Origin: an uncultured Hungatella sp.
GTDB lineage: Bacteria > Bacillota > Clostridia > Lachnospirales > Lachnospiraceae
NCBI GenBank assembly: GCA_949879025.1
Contig: CATLBO010000023.1
Span: 1-37,311 of the forward strand
Direction of reading: 5' to 3'
DNA: 37,311 nucleotides
Shown here: positions 1 to 9,046 of the stretch, in pieces
How positions within the stretch are numbered: position 1 is the first letter of the stretch
Layout: every line of letters starts with the position of its first letter
Notes under the pieces: model-generated
What the model saw: the letters and a program-made list of their open reading frames with translations, nothing else
Database searches by the model: none
Told to the model about the DNA's origin: nothing
Program-made: the position numbers and the translations under genes

Positions 1-388
1 CCCATTCCCCGGGTACCGGAACTGTTTTTCCGGATTCAGGCCTTCTAATGCCGACCAAAGTCTTTTTCCCAGAACGTCCACCCGATGCAGGGTTCAAAAC
101 CAATCTTTTCATAAAAGGGGGCTCCGCAGGATCAAGGCTGTCAATGCCTTTGTCACGAATATAGAAGAACATGTCTTCTATATGGTGCGCAATCTCTGCC
201 AGAGGGCTGAATTCCATCATGGCAGAAGACCCCTTAATTGTATGCATGATGCGGAAAATCTCGTTGACGTCATCTGTGGAAAAGTCTCCGATCTTTTCGT
301 CAGCCACCAGCATCTCATCCAGTCGGTCCAAAAGGGAGTTTGTTTCGAAAAGGTATGTATCAAGCATACCTTCCATACCATTATCCAT
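1..388 (-). CDS. cheA: CheA histidine kinase, N-terminal Hpt part only (truncated or chimeric at the window edge)
   Basis: The minus strand opens with an ATG at 388, preceded by an AGGTGG ribosome binding site. The first 88 residues are a clear CheA phosphotransfer (Hpt) domain, with the phospho-accepting histidine at residue 49 in HTIKGSSAMM and the typical stretch IAHHIEDMFFYIRDKG. In CheA this His is phosphorylated by the kinase domain and passes phosphate to CheY. After residue 88 (about position 125) similarity to CheA stops, although the frame stays open to the window edge. In another frame of the same DNA the peptide FYEKIGFEPCIGW followed by a stop resembles the C-terminal end of a GNAT acetyltransferase. 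The CheA start therefore seems joined to unrelated sequence, by a genomic rearrangement or an assembly join. The P2, dimerisation, kinase and CheW-like domains are not present here. Divergent from the chemoreceptor genes. Confidence 0.75.
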   Translation of the reverse strand, partial: MDNGMEGMLDTYLFETNSLLDRLDEMLVADEKIGDFSTDDVNEIFRIMHTIKGSSAMMEFSPLAEIAHHIEDMFFYIRDKGIDSLDPAEPPFMKRLVLNPASGGRSGKKTLVGIRRPESGKTVPVPGEW

Positions 389-696
389 TCTGTTACACCA
401 CCTATCTTTATTAAATGTTATGCATAAAAATCAAACAGTCAAAGGCAGGATATGCCGGACTGCAATACACTACATTTACATATCGACTAAAAAAAGAGAT
501 ACATAAGTTATTATTTGAAAAAAAACGTCGATATAAAAATAATGTTCTATATTTTTTGAAAAATCAGGTTATGAAAAAAAAAAAAATGCCGAAATAGTAT
601 AAAAGAGTATGTAATGCCATGAATCTGGAGATTTTCGTTTCCGGCACGATTTCTATGGCCATAATCTAAAAACGGCTCAACAAGGAGGAGCGACGA
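389..696. promoter_or_regulatory. Divergent intergenic region between cheA and the first chemoreceptor gene
   Basis: This AT-rich region of 308 bp holds no convincing gene; the short open frames here are unconserved low-complexity translations. It carries two copies of GTCGATAT, one on the plus strand at 527-534 and one on the minus strand at 480-487. Each matches the Bacillus sigma-D (sigma-28) minus-10 element GCCGATAT at 7 of 8 positions. Each has TTAT exactly 15 nt upstream (508-511 plus, 503-506 minus), a weak match to the TAAA minus-35. A 13-A tract lies at 574-586. The layout suggests divergent flagellar-type promoters, one for cheA and one for the receptor operon. Confidence 0.45.
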
Positions 697-2388
697 ATGA
701 AGAACTTAAAAGTTGGCAAGAAGTTTTTGGTATCTTTCGGCATGATTCTGGCAGTGTTCTTAATTGCGATCATATTTGCCAGTGTCGGGATTACCAGGGC
801 CAGGGCAAGCTACCGGGATTTCTACGAGGAGGACTATGAAGCGGTTACCAGGATAAATGATATCCGGGCGAAACTTCAGAGAAGCATGAAAGAGCTGCTG
901 CTGGCGGTGATCGAGACGGACCCTGTAGAAACCGACAAGTGGGTGCAGAAGGTGAACGAAGACATGACAGCCATTGGGTCGCAGCTGAATTATATTTATG
1001 ACAATTATCCGGGAGATGTTTCCCTTCTTAAACAGTTTGAGGCGGACATGGCTGCCAATAAGAGCGTAAGAATGGAGGTTATAGAGCGTGCCTGTGCAGG
1101 TACGGAAGAGGGCAACAAAGAAGCCAGAGAACTTATTCTTAGCCAGTACAGCCCCCGGGTGGAGGAGTATGTGGAAGTCCTTGTAGAGGCGGCAGATTTG
1201 ATAGAAGACGGAAGCAGGCAGAGGTATGACGAGGCTATGATGATGCTGGGGGCGTTTTTGGCCGCATCCATTGCTATTACGGTTGTTGCTTTTGTCCTTG
1301 CCTGTATTATTGCGGTAAACCTTACAGGCAACATCCTTACGCCGGTCAGAAAAATTGAAGAGGTCCTTCGCCAGGTTGTAGCAGGCAACCTTTCTGTAGA
1401 GGTGGGTTACAAATCTAATGATGAATTCGGCGAGATGGCAGAGAATATGCATGAGATGACCACAGGAATCGCTGCCATTATTAAAGATATTGAGACGATC
1501 CTTACTGCCATGGCAGGGGGTGATTTTGCTGCCGTCTCTTCAGACAGAAGCAGATATATAGGTGATTACCAGAAGATTCTTCAGGCTATGAGAGACATTA
1601 AGCGCAGCCTTAATACGACCATGACTACCCTGAACCAGTCAGCGGATCAGGTAGCATCCGGTTCGGACCAGGTTTCTTCCGGAGCCCAGGCTCTTTCCCA
1701 GGGCGCTACGGAGCAGGCGTCCTCCGTGGAGGAACTTGCTGCATCCATTAACGATATTTCTACCCGCATCAATCAGAACGCCCGCGGCGCAGAAGAAGCC
1801 AGCAGCAAATCTACCATGGTCAGCCAGGTGGCAGCGGAAGGAAACCGCATGATGCAGGATATGCTGGCAGCCATGTCGGATATTAACGATTCTTCTGCAG
1901 AGATTGGGAAGATTATTAAGACCATAGAAGACATTGCGTTCCAAACCAATATACTTGCGCTGAATGCGGCGGTGGAGGCTGCCAGGGCGGGTTCAGCCGG
2001 CAAAGGATTTGCCGTTGTGGCGGATGAGGTGCGTAACTTGGCAAGCAAGTCATCGGAAGCATCCAAGAATACGGCGGCGCTTATTGAGAACTCCCTTTTA
2101 ACGGTGGAAAACGGCAAGAAGATTGCTGATGAGACTGCAGGCGCTTTAGAGAAAGTTGTAGACGGTATTCAGGAGGCTACGGAGATGATGGATTCCATTG
2201 CCAGGGCATCCAGGGAGCAGGCGGACGCAATTACCCAGATTACTGTAGGCATTGATCAGATTTCCAGCGTTGTCCAGACCAACTCCGCTACATCTGAGGA
2301 GAGTGCGGCAGCAAGCCAGGAACTGTCCAGCCAGGCGCAGATTATGAAAGATCTGGTGAAGAGATTTAAATTAGAGAGCAGCCGGTAA
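697..2388 (+). CDS. Methyl-accepting chemotaxis protein, transmembrane, four-helix-bundle type sensor
   Basis: A 563-residue chemoreceptor. It has a first membrane segment at about 11-33, an extracytoplasmic helical ligand-binding region at about 35-180 (4HB_MCP type by length and helical character), a second membrane segment at 182-207, a HAMP linker at about 208-260, and a long cytoplasmic signalling coiled coil. The hairpin tip at about 415-446 has the invariant pattern [16 protein letters not shown] then [12 protein letters not shown], which contacts CheA and CheW. The ATG at 697 is preceded by AAGGAGGAG. The ligand cannot be predicted. The signalling half is nearly the same as that of the receptor at 4378, which suggests paralogous duplication followed by divergence of the sensor half. 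No strong terminator follows, so the next receptor may be partly co-transcribed, although a TATAAT sits at 2493-2498. Confidence 0.93.
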   Translation: MKNLKVGKKFLVSFGMILAVFLIAIIFASVGITRARASYRDFYEEDYEAVTRINDIRAKLQRSMKELLLAVIETDPVETDKWVQKVNEDMTAIGSQLNYIYDNYPGDVSLLKQFEADMAANKSVRMEVIERACAGTEEGNKEARELILSQYSPRVEEYVEVLVEAADLIEDGSRQRYDEAMMMLGAFLAASIAITVVAFVLACIIAVNLTGNILTPVRKIEEVLRQVVAGNLSVEVGYKSNDEFGEMAENMHEMTTGIAAIIKDIETILTAMAGGDFAAVSSDRSRYIGDYQKILQAMRDIKRSLNTTMTTLNQSADQVASGSDQVSSGAQALSQGATEQASSVEELAASINDISTRINQNARGAEEASSKSTMVSQVAAEGNRMMQDMLAAMSDINDSSAEIGKIIKTIEDIAFQTNILALNAAVEAARAGSAGKGFAVVADEVRNLASKSSEASKNTAALIENSLLTVENGKKIADETAGALEKVVDGIQEATEMMDSIARASREQADAITQITVGIDQISSVVQTNSATSEESAAASQELSSQAQIMKDLVKRFKLESSR

Positions 2389-2530
2389 CTGTCTGGCATG
2401 GCGGGTTTCTGCGGAAGCCGGAGAAAGTGAAAAACCGGATGCTGCAGAATCTGTGATGGATACAGGCAGTGGAGGATTAAGGCTGACGAGAATATAATAT
2501 AGCAATTAGGTGGTTGCAAGGAGAGACAGG

Positions 2531-4186
2531 ATGAAGCAGAGCATAAAACAGCAGGTTTTAATACGTATTGGCATTATCTTCGGTGTGCTTATTCTCAGCG
2601 GCATCGTAATATTAAACGGCATGAAGAAGGTGCGTCTCAGCAGCGCATCAACAGAGCAGGCCACGGAGATCCACTCTCTGGTCTTAACTGCGCAGAAGGC
2701 GCACTACGGGTGGGTGGAGAATCTATGTTCTGCGGTTGCTCTGGGAACTGAATTTACGGGAATGACTAATTACAGAGGGTGCATTTTAGGAACTTGGATG
2801 TACGGGCCGGAGGTTGAAGCCCTTAAGGACGAGAATATTCTTAAGCTGGTGGAGGAGATGAAGCCTGTCCATCAGGCGATTCATGAGTCTGCAGACAGAA
2901 TTTTGGCTGTAAATCTGTCTGATCCGCAGGAAGCCCGCAGAATGTATCTGGAGGAAACTAAAGTGAATGTGGATAAGCTTGTTTCCCTTTTGGATCAGGT
3001 TGCAGCTATTACGGATGAGCAGGTGGCAGCAAACCAGGATGGGCTTGTAAGTCAGGTGTTTAAGACAGAGGCTGCTTCTGCTTTTGCAATTATTGCAACC
3101 ATGTTCGTGTGTATTCTTCTTGTTCTTTATGTCATGGGAATGATCGTAAATCCGATCCAAGTGATTACAGAGTCAAGCAAGGGGATGGCACAAGGAAAGC
3201 TGGATTTCCAGATTGATATTAAGAACAAGGATGAAGTGGGAGATTTGGCTGCCAGCCTTAATGCCTCTGTAAGGAATTTGAAACTTTATATTTCTGATAT
3301 TACAAAGATTTTGGAACAGATGGCGGAAGGAAATCTGGCTGCCAAAAGCGAAGTGGAATACATGGGTGATTTTGTCCAGATTCAGAAAGCGATTGAGATC
3401 ATCAGCAGAGAGCAAAGCAACATCATGCAGCAGATTTATTCTTCCGCCAGCCAGGTGGACATGGGAGCGAACCAGGTGGCCACAGGCGCTCAGAACCTGG
3501 CTCAGGGCTCTACAGAGCAGGCCTCAGAAGTGGATGATCTGGAGCGCATGATTGAACAGATTACAGAGCAGATCGACGGCAATGCCAAGAGTGCTGCCAT
3601 GACTACAGAAGAGGCGGATAAGATGGCTGACCAGCTTTCCGAGTGTAACAAGCAGATGCAGGAGATGGCAGAGGCCATGGATCAAATCAGTGCATGTTCC
3701 GGGGAAATTCAGCACATTATCAAGACTATTGACGATATTGCCTCCCAGACGAATATTCTTGCCCTGAATGCGGCAGTAGAGGCTGCCAGGGCGGGCAGCG
3801 CCGGCAAGGGCTTTGCCGTTGTGGCGGATGAGGTCCGCAGTTTGTCAGCTAAAAGCGCCAATGCGGTTAAGGACACAACAGAACTGATTGAAAAAATCCT
3901 CCGCATGGTAGACACTGGTGCTCAGCTTACGGGCGTAACCCGGGAGTCCCTTCGTTCTGTAGTAGGTGGAGCGGAAAGCGTTACCAATAATATTAAGGTG
4001 ATCTCCGATGCCTCTAAAGGGCAGGAGACTGCGATTAACCGCATTCGGGAAGGCATCCATCAGATTTCCACTGTGGTTCAGTCAAACTCCGCAACATCGG
4101 AGGAAAGTGCTGCGGCTAGCGAGCAGCTGGCAGGCCAGGCTCAGGTCCTTAAGTCACTGATAGGAAGATTTAAATTTAATCACTAA
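2531..4186 (+). CDS. Methyl-accepting chemotaxis protein with CZB-like zinc-binding sensor domain
   Basis: A 551-residue receptor. I chose the ATG at 2531, which has AAGGAG upstream, over an in-frame GTG at 2510 that would overlap that site. A membrane segment spans about 11-30. The next 120 residues carry the pattern of the chemoreceptor zinc-binding (CZB) family: His58 with Trp61, Cys84 in CILGTWMYG, and His114/His118 in HQAIH. A second membrane segment follows at about 178-205, then HAMP and a signalling domain with the tip motif [19 protein letters not shown] domains coordinate zinc through three His and one Cys. They usually sit at the cytoplasmic end of receptors and respond to zinc or oxidants. 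Here the domain lies between the two membrane segments, so it would face outside. The family assignment is from the motif spacing; the sensed signal is inference. Confidence 0.9.
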   Translation: MKQSIKQQVLIRIGIIFGVLILSGIVILNGMKKVRLSSASTEQATEIHSLVLTAQKAHYGWVENLCSAVALGTEFTGMTNYRGCILGTWMYGPEVEALKDENILKLVEEMKPVHQAIHESADRILAVNLSDPQEARRMYLEETKVNVDKLVSLLDQVAAITDEQVAANQDGLVSQVFKTEAASAFAIIATMFVCILLVLYVMGMIVNPIQVITESSKGMAQGKLDFQIDIKNKDEVGDLAASLNASVRNLKLYISDITKILEQMAEGNLAAKSEVEYMGDFVQIQKAIEIISREQSNIMQQIYSSASQVDMGANQVATGAQNLAQGSTEQASEVDDLERMIEQITEQIDGNAKSAAMTTEEADKMADQLSECNKQMQEMAEAMDQISACSGEIQHIIKTIDDIASQTNILALNAAVEAARAGSAGKGFAVVADEVRSLSAKSANAVKDTTELIEKILRMVDTGAQLTGVTRESLRSVVGGAESVTNNIKVISDASKGQETAINRIREGIHQISTVVQSNSATSEESAAASEQLAGQAQVLKSLIGRFKFNH

Positions 4187-4216
4187 TTTCGGAAGAAACT
4201 TACAGAAACCGTCCTA

Positions 4217-4229
4217 ACAAGAATCTTGT
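4217..4229. repeat. Short inverted repeat ACAAGA-A-TCTTGT
   Basis: A perfect 6-bp inverted repeat around one central base lies 30 bp after the second receptor gene. No T run follows, so it is not a typical terminator. It may be an operator for the third receptor gene or chance. Confidence 0.35.
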
Positions 4230-4377
4230 ACTGTATTGGCGAAACGGTGGGTTCTAAGCTTACCGGAATTTCCCCAAAACAGTGCCAGGAGGCAGCTCTC
4301 TTATGAGCGGACTGGGATGGTTTCTGAAGCGATAAAAACAATATAAAAAGTAATAAAAGTAGCGAAGGGAGAAAGTC

Positions 4378-6210
4378 ATGAAAGGTATCAAGAATCTAAA
4401 AGTCAGCGCTAAGCTATATCTGCTTTCAGGAATAGCAGTAGTGGGGATGCTGGTGCTGGTAATTATGTCTCTTATCCTGATGAAGGATCTCAATGGAGCA
4501 ACCAAAATCATTGCACAGAAATGGATGCCAAGCTGTACATTATCTGACCAGATGAATACGTCGCTGTCCAATGTCAGGCTTTACAAAACCACTGCAGTAA
4601 CCGGAAAGTCAGACGAGGAAGTAAGTACCAATATTACTAAGGTTGAGGAGGCGGTTTCTCAGCTGGACGGCCATATTGCTGCCTACGGCAATTATGTTAC
4701 CACCGCAGAAGGCAGGGGCCTTTATGAGGCGCTGCAGTCAGCATGGTCTGCTTACAAGCAGGTAGATACCCGAGTGATGAACTTGGCGAAAGAGGGTAAA
4801 CTGGAAGAGGCAGAGCAACTTTTGAAAGGTGATGAGGGCGTTGCAGTTTATAATAACGTGACCATGGCTCTTGATAATCTGTCCGACTTTAACACTAGAG
4901 GAAGCGATGGGGCTTATGAGGACAGCAATTCTACTTACAGCAGGGCTATGATACTTACATTCATTGTCTTGGCAATTATTATAGTAATCGGTGTTGTCTT
5001 CTCTGCAGTGATTATCAGAGGCATCCGCACTCCGGTTCAGGAGCTTGAGGCGGCTGTTGTTGAGATGGTGAAAGGTAATTTTGAGGTTAGCATTAAGTAT
5101 GAGGCCAAAGACGAGCTGGGCGTGGTAGCTGAACAGTTCAGAGGGCTTATAAGCAAGCTGAATGCCATCATAAAAGACGAAGAGCAGTTTATGGCTAAGA
5201 TGGCCAACGGCGATTTGACAGTAGATTCTGTCTGCCCGCAGGAATATATCGGCTCCTTTGAGAACCTGCTTATTTCCTTCCGCAGCATTGCATCACACAT
5301 GAATGATGCAATGACCAAAATCAGCGAAAGCAGCGAACAGGTTTCAAACAGCGCAGATCAGGTTTCCAGTGGTGCACAGGCTCTTTCTCAGGGCGCTACG
5401 GAGCAGGCAAGTTCGATTCAGGAGCTGGCTGCTACTATTAATGATATTTCCGACAGGATTAAAGAGAATGCCGAGAATGCAGGCGTTGCAAACACCAAGG
5501 TTAACGCTGTTGCTGAGAATATGAATCTGAGCAATGAAAAGATGCGGGATATGATTCAGGCGATGAGTGATATTAATAACAGTTCCAGTGAGATCAGCAA
5601 GATTATTAAGACTATTGAGGATATTGCATTTCAGACTAATATTCTGGCTCTTAATGCAGCCGTTGAGGCAGCAAGAGCAGGAAGCGCAGGAAAGGGGTTT
5701 GCGGTTGTTGCTGACGAAGTAAGGAACCTTGCAAGTAAGAGTTCTGAGGCTTCCAAGAATACGGCAGCCCTGATTGAAAATTCCATTAAGGCAGTGGAGA
5801 ACGGCACAGAGATTGCCAGCGAGACAGCCAAGACTCTGATTCAGGCTGTGGATGGGGCCAAAGAGGTTACACTGCTTGTGGATAAGATTTCTGAGGCAAG
5901 CCATAATCAGTCTTCTGCAATTTCGCAGATCACTTTGGGAATTGATCAGATTTCCAGCGTTATTCAGACTAACTCCGCTACTGCCGAGGAGAGTGCGGCA
6001 GCCAGTGAGGAATTGTCCAGCCAGGCTCAGCTGATGAGGGAGCAGGTGGGTAAATTCCGTCTGAAGAGTACCGGAAGTTTTTCTGCGTCAACTCCAACCC
6101 CGGCTCCGGCAGCTGCTGTCAGCTACAGCAGAGAGCCAGAGGATTATTCCAGCTATGAGAGCACGCCCAGTGTTCCAAGCGTGTCTTACTCAGGAAATGA
6201 CAAGTATTAG
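4378..6210 (+). CDS. Methyl-accepting chemotaxis protein, transmembrane, with Ser/Pro-rich C-terminal tail
   Basis: A 610-residue chemoreceptor with a membrane segment at about 12-34, a 4HB_MCP-like extracytoplasmic domain at about 36-188, a second membrane segment at 190-213, HAMP at about 214-266 and a full signalling domain whose tip carries [16 protein letters not shown] and [12 protein letters not shown]. Beyond the coiled coil, about 50 residues are rich in Ser, Pro, Ala and Tyr, as expected of a flexible tail. There is no NWETF-like CheR/CheB docking pentapeptide at the end. The ATG at 4378 follows AAGGGAG. The gene closes with a good terminator at 6294-6352. Its signalling half closely matches the receptor at 697, while the sensor halves differ, so they probably detect different ligands. 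Confidence 0.92.
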   Translation: MKGIKNLKVSAKLYLLSGIAVVGMLVLVIMSLILMKDLNGATKIIAQKWMPSCTLSDQMNTSLSNVRLYKTTAVTGKSDEEVSTNITKVEEAVSQLDGHIAAYGNYVTTAEGRGLYEALQSAWSAYKQVDTRVMNLAKEGKLEEAEQLLKGDEGVAVYNNVTMALDNLSDFNTRGSDGAYEDSNSTYSRAMILTFIVLAIIIVIGVVFSAVIIRGIRTPVQELEAAVVEMVKGNFEVSIKYEAKDELGVVAEQFRGLISKLNAIIKDEEQFMAKMANGDLTVDSVCPQEYIGSFENLLISFRSIASHMNDAMTKISESSEQVSNSADQVSSGAQALSQGATEQASSIQELAATINDISDRIKENAENAGVANTKVNAVAENMNLSNEKMRDMIQAMSDINNSSSEISKIIKTIEDIAFQTNILALNAAVEAARAGSAGKGFAVVADEVRNLASKSSEASKNTAALIENSIKAVENGTEIASETAKTLIQAVDGAKEVTLLVDKISEASHNQSSAISQITLGIDQISSVIQTNSATAEESAAASEELSSQAQLMREQVGKFRLKSTGSFSASTPTPAPAAAVSYSREPEDYSSYESTPSVPSVSYSGNDKY

Positions 6211-6293
6211 GGTTTAAAAATGGGGCTGTTGACAGCAGACTGTGAGCGGCTGCGTAAAAGTTATATCTGCAAGCCATAAACTTGAGCATGATA

Positions 6294-6352
6294 GAGCTTC
6301 TTTTACGGCGGAAATTTCCGAAAGGGAAGTAGCTGTAAAAGGAGCTTTTTTT
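6294..6352 (+). terminator. Rho-independent terminator after the third chemoreceptor gene
   Basis: The arms AGCTTCTTTTAC (6295-6306) and GTAAAAGGAGCT (6335-6346) pair over 12 positions with one G-T wobble. The loop contains a smaller hairpin (GGAAATTTCC). A run of seven T follows directly. Confidence 0.8.
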
Positions 6353-6356
6353 GTCC

Positions 6357-6386
6357 TTGACGGCTGGAAAACCGATCAGGTATAAT
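6357..6386 (+). promoter_or_regulatory. Sigma-A promoter of the FIST operon
   Basis: TTGACG at 6357-6362 and a perfect TATAAT at 6381-6386 are separated by 18 nt. The expected transcription start, near 6393, excludes the in-frame ATG at 6392 as the usual start of the FIST gene. Confidence 0.8.
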
Positions 6387-6466
6387 AGCACATGCATATA
6401 ATAGTCCCAATCCGCAGGCTGCGGACAAGAAATAGCCGAATGAACATGGAAGAGAGGGATAGGACA

Positions 6467-7525
6467 GTGAGACAGTTTTTTGGTATGAGTCAGCAAGGGA
6501 ACCTGAAGGAAGCAGTCAGGGGGTTGGTGAATCCGCAGCTGATTATGCTGATGTCTAACAGCAGCCAGTTTGAAAAGCATGTAAAGGAATTGGAAGAGAT
6601 GTACCCGGAGATACCCAGTATTGGGTGCATAGGAATGAGCTATGATACTAAGGGAGTGGTAGAGCAGGGAGTAGGAGTAGTGGCTTTCATGGAAGGAGTC
6701 AATGCTGCTGCCAATGTGCTGGAGCAGGTCAGTGTTATGCCAGTAAAGTATATTAGGCGAATGGAAGAGGATTTGCGAAAAGTCGGCGGTTCTGAGAGAG
6801 ATACCATATGCATTGATTTTTGCTCCGGCAACGATGCTTGTGTGCTGACTACAATACATACAGCCTTAAGACGGCAGAATATTTCTCTGGTAGGAGGAAC
6901 CGGCGATGGCGGAAAGGTGTCTGCCAACGGAAGAATCTACAACGACGCAGTAGCATATGCTTTTGTAAGGAACCAGGGCGGCAGGATAAAGGCTTACAAG
7001 GAAAACATCTACCGGAAGATGGGAGATTATCGCTTTATTGCTTCTGACACAGATAAGGGAAGATATATTATGGGATCTTTGAATGGAAAGCCTGCCAAAC
7101 AGGTGTATCAGGATATTCTGCATGTGACGGAGCAAGAGATCCAGACTCAGACATTTAAAAACCCTTTTGGAAAGATTAACGGAGATGAAACCTGCATTAT
7201 TTCTATTAAAGAGGTAAACGGAAATGCGCTGGCTTGTTTCAGACAGGTAAATGATTCGGATGTCCTTAACCTGCTGGAGCTGGGGGATTACAGGCAGACC
7301 GTAAAGGATACAATACAGCTGATCTGCCAGGAATTTCCCAGAAGATCAGCAGTATTTTCCGTTAATTGTCTGTTTCGGTATAAGTTGTTCAGCGAAAATG
7401 GTTATATGCAGGAATACCTAAGGGAAATGGGGGCGCTGGGAAGCCACGCAGGCCTTGTAGGATACGGAGAACACTATAATAACCAGTTTGTTAATCAGTC
7501 TATGACATGTGTTGTATTTGAATAG
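6467..7525 (+). CDS. FIST-domain signal transduction protein
   Basis: The protein has 352 residues from the GTG at 6467. This start has GAGAGG nine bases upstream and lies downstream of the promoter; in-frame ATGs at 6392, 6440 and 6446 lack good sites. The pattern fits the FIST_N plus FIST_C pair of intracellular sensory domains: an N-terminal half with NPQLIMLMSN and SIGCIGMSYDTKG, a glycine-rich centre LVGGTGDGGK, and a C-terminal half ending in GEHYNNQFVNQS. FIST domains are thought to bind small ligands, perhaps amino acids, and often occur beside chemotaxis or other signalling proteins. There are no membrane segments or signal peptide. The soluble receptor-like protein starts only 15 bp downstream, so the two probably work together, with FIST as a candidate sensor for the receptor that lacks its own input domain. 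Confidence 0.82.
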   Translation: MRQFFGMSQQGNLKEAVRGLVNPQLIMLMSNSSQFEKHVKELEEMYPEIPSIGCIGMSYDTKGVVEQGVGVVAFMEGVNAAANVLEQVSVMPVKYIRRMEEDLRKVGGSERDTICIDFCSGNDACVLTTIHTALRRQNISLVGGTGDGGKVSANGRIYNDAVAYAFVRNQGGRIKAYKENIYRKMGDYRFIASDTDKGRYIMGSLNGKPAKQVYQDILHVTEQEIQTQTFKNPFGKINGDETCIISIKEVNGNALACFRQVNDSDVLNLLELGDYRQTVKDTIQLICQEFPRRSAVFSVNCLFRYKLFSENGYMQEYLREMGALGSHAGLVGYGEHYNNQFVNQSMTCVVFE

Positions 7526-7540
7526 AGGGGAGACGAAGAC

Positions 7541-8473
7541 ATGCTGTTTCGCAGAGATAAAAAACGGGAAGATGGAAAGAAGCATGGCGAGGAAAAAGAT
7601 CTGTATCCGGTATTGTATGTGATGGACAGTTTAAAGCAGTACCATACGGATCTGGTACATAAGGAAGTGGAATCTTTGTGGGAGCTGAGCATGGTGGGCA
7701 GCTCTTTTGACAGTGTCCTTGGGGAAACACAGCGCTTTCAGGAAAGACTGGAGGGCATGGGACAGGATTTTTCAAGGGTCAGCGAGGCTTCAGAGCACTT
7801 TGCAGTTGTGAGGGATGAGATTGCCAAGAGCGTGGGGCAGGCACAGGATGAGGTTGAGACTCTTAAGAAAAGTTCCCAGGAGGTAGAAACTCATTTTAAG
7901 GAGATGGGCAGCACTTTTTCGGAACTGCAGGCATCTGTGGATCAAATTAAGCAGAGGATGAATCGGATCGTATCCATTGCAGATCAGACGAATATCCTTG
8001 CCATCAATGCTTCCATTGAGGCCGCCAGGGCCGGAGAGATGGGAAAGGGATTTGCCGTGGTTGCAGTGGAGGTGAAGAAGCTGGCAGATGAGATTAAGGA
8101 TCTGGCGGCGGAAGTAGATGCCGGCATTAAGGATGTGGAAGCAGGGACAGATAAGCTGAATGGGCGCATTGGGGTTTCCAGAGAAGCTTTGGGAGAGAGC
8201 CTGAATAAGGTGCAGGAAACGTATGAGATGTTTGAGAAAATTACCGAGGCAGCAGAAGGAGCCACTAAGGTGCAGAACCAGATATCAGGAGTGATCGGGG
8301 AGTCCAGATCAGCCCTTGAAACTTTGTGCGGATTTTTTGAGAAAATGAGGGGACAATATCAGGAGGTAGTGAAGCATATCAGCCGGGCCAGCAAGCTGGG
8401 GACTACAAAAAGCGCCATGTTTGAAGATATAGATAATCTGATGGGACAGATCGGGCCGATTATTAAGGAGTAG
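7541..8473 (+). CDS. Soluble methyl-accepting chemotaxis-like signalling protein
   Basis: A 310-residue cytoplasmic protein without membrane segments. The signalling hairpin is intact, with the tip motif [20 protein letters not shown] followed by [17 protein letters not shown] at about residues 145-185, flanked by long predicted coiled coils. The first 30 residues are charged ([14 protein letters not shown]) and no known sensor domain is visible. The length is about half that of a normal receptor. RBS AGGGGAG precedes the ATG. It sits in an operon between the FIST gene (15 bp upstream) and a cupin gene (24 bp downstream). It could couple FIST ligand sensing to CheA/CheW arrays or to another output such as a kinase. 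The family assignment is firm; the pathway is inference. Confidence 0.88.
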   Translation: MLFRRDKKREDGKKHGEEKDLYPVLYVMDSLKQYHTDLVHKEVESLWELSMVGSSFDSVLGETQRFQERLEGMGQDFSRVSEASEHFAVVRDEIAKSVGQAQDEVETLKKSSQEVETHFKEMGSTFSELQASVDQIKQRMNRIVSIADQTNILAINASIEAARAGEMGKGFAVVAVEVKKLADEIKDLAAEVDAGIKDVEAGTDKLNGRIGVSREALGESLNKVQETYEMFEKITEAAEGATKVQNQISGVIGESRSALETLCGFFEKMRGQYQEVVKHISRASKLGTTKSAMFEDIDNLMGQIGPIIKE

Positions 8474-8497
8474 ATCGCAAATCATCATGGAGGAAGC

Positions 8498-8821
8498 ATG
8501 TATAAGAATATTGAGAAGCAGAGTAAATTAAAACTGAAAGATCTGGTGGAATACCAGACAGGACAGGTGGTCAGCAGAACCCTTGTGCAGAATGATAAGG
8601 TCAGTATGACTGTATTCTCTTTTGATAAGGGGGAAGAGATCTCTACTCATGCCGCAGGAGGAGATGCCATGGTTACGGTTCTGGAAGGGACAGGAAGGTT
8701 TACGGTAGGTGGGGAAGAGTTTGTACTTGAAGAGGGAGAGACACTGATTATGCCTAAGGATATTCCTCATGGAGTTTATGGGGAGACGCAGTTTAAGATG
8801 ATTTTGGCAGTCTCATTTTGA
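8498..8821 (+). CDS. Small single-domain cupin protein
   Basis: A 107-residue protein almost entirely made of one cupin beta-barrel. The first cupin motif (GEEISTHAAGGDAMVTVLEGTG) keeps the first metal-type His, but the second His and the Glu of the usual HxH(x)3-4E are Ala and Asp. The second motif (GETLIMPKDIPHGVYG) keeps the PxxxPH part. Metal binding may therefore be altered. Small stand-alone cupins of this type are often found with redox or signalling genes, but no reaction can be assigned. The ATG at 8498 is preceded by GGAGG, and the gene is probably the last in the FIST operon. Confidence 0.85.
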   Translation: MYKNIEKQSKLKLKDLVEYQTGQVVSRTLVQNDKVSMTVFSFDKGEEISTHAAGGDAMVTVLEGTGRFTVGGEEFVLEEGETLIMPKDIPHGVYGETQFKMILAVSF

Positions 8822-8915
8822 TGGAAAAATAAAAGAAAATGTGTCAAAAAAACAGGATTTTCAGAGATAAAAGAAATTTTTTTGCTGAAATCCGTATGGA
8901 GCATACAAATGTTGC

Positions 8916-8944
8916 TGGACAAAAACGTTTTCTTGTGATATAAT
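8916..8944 (+). promoter_or_regulatory. Sigma-A promoter of the DUF3798 importer
   Basis: TGGACA (8916-8921) and TATAAT (8939-8944) are 17 nt apart. The transcript would have a leader of about 100 nt in which I recognise no known riboswitch. Confidence 0.75.
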
Positions 8945-9046
8945 CGAAACACTTTATCTGACTAAAACATCAGAGAGAGGGTTCCGGGCTTTTTTTGCGG
9001 CCATTGGCGGCAGAGACGGAATCGACAAAAAAAGGAGGAGAAAGTA

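Noticed and set aside
574-586. 13-A tract upstream of the first receptor gene, as a phase-variation switch
   Set aside because: It lies downstream of the proposed promoter and far from the coding start, in an AT-rich region. Slippage there has no obvious effect on frame or promoter spacing.
6392-6466. Longer FIST protein starting at the ATG at 6392
   Set aside because: The ATG lies at or before the expected transcription start of the TTGACG/TATAAT promoter and has no ribosome site. The residues to 6466 do not look like FIST sequence.
8851-8894. Possible terminator after the cupin gene
   Set aside because: GGATTTTCAG and CTGAAATCC pair only with a bulge, and the T run is inside the loop rather than after the stem.
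8945-9046. Possible purine or other riboswitch in the DUF3798 leader
   Set aside because: The leader is only about 100 nt and shows none of the conserved core elements of the purine, preQ1 or SAM classes that I can recognise.
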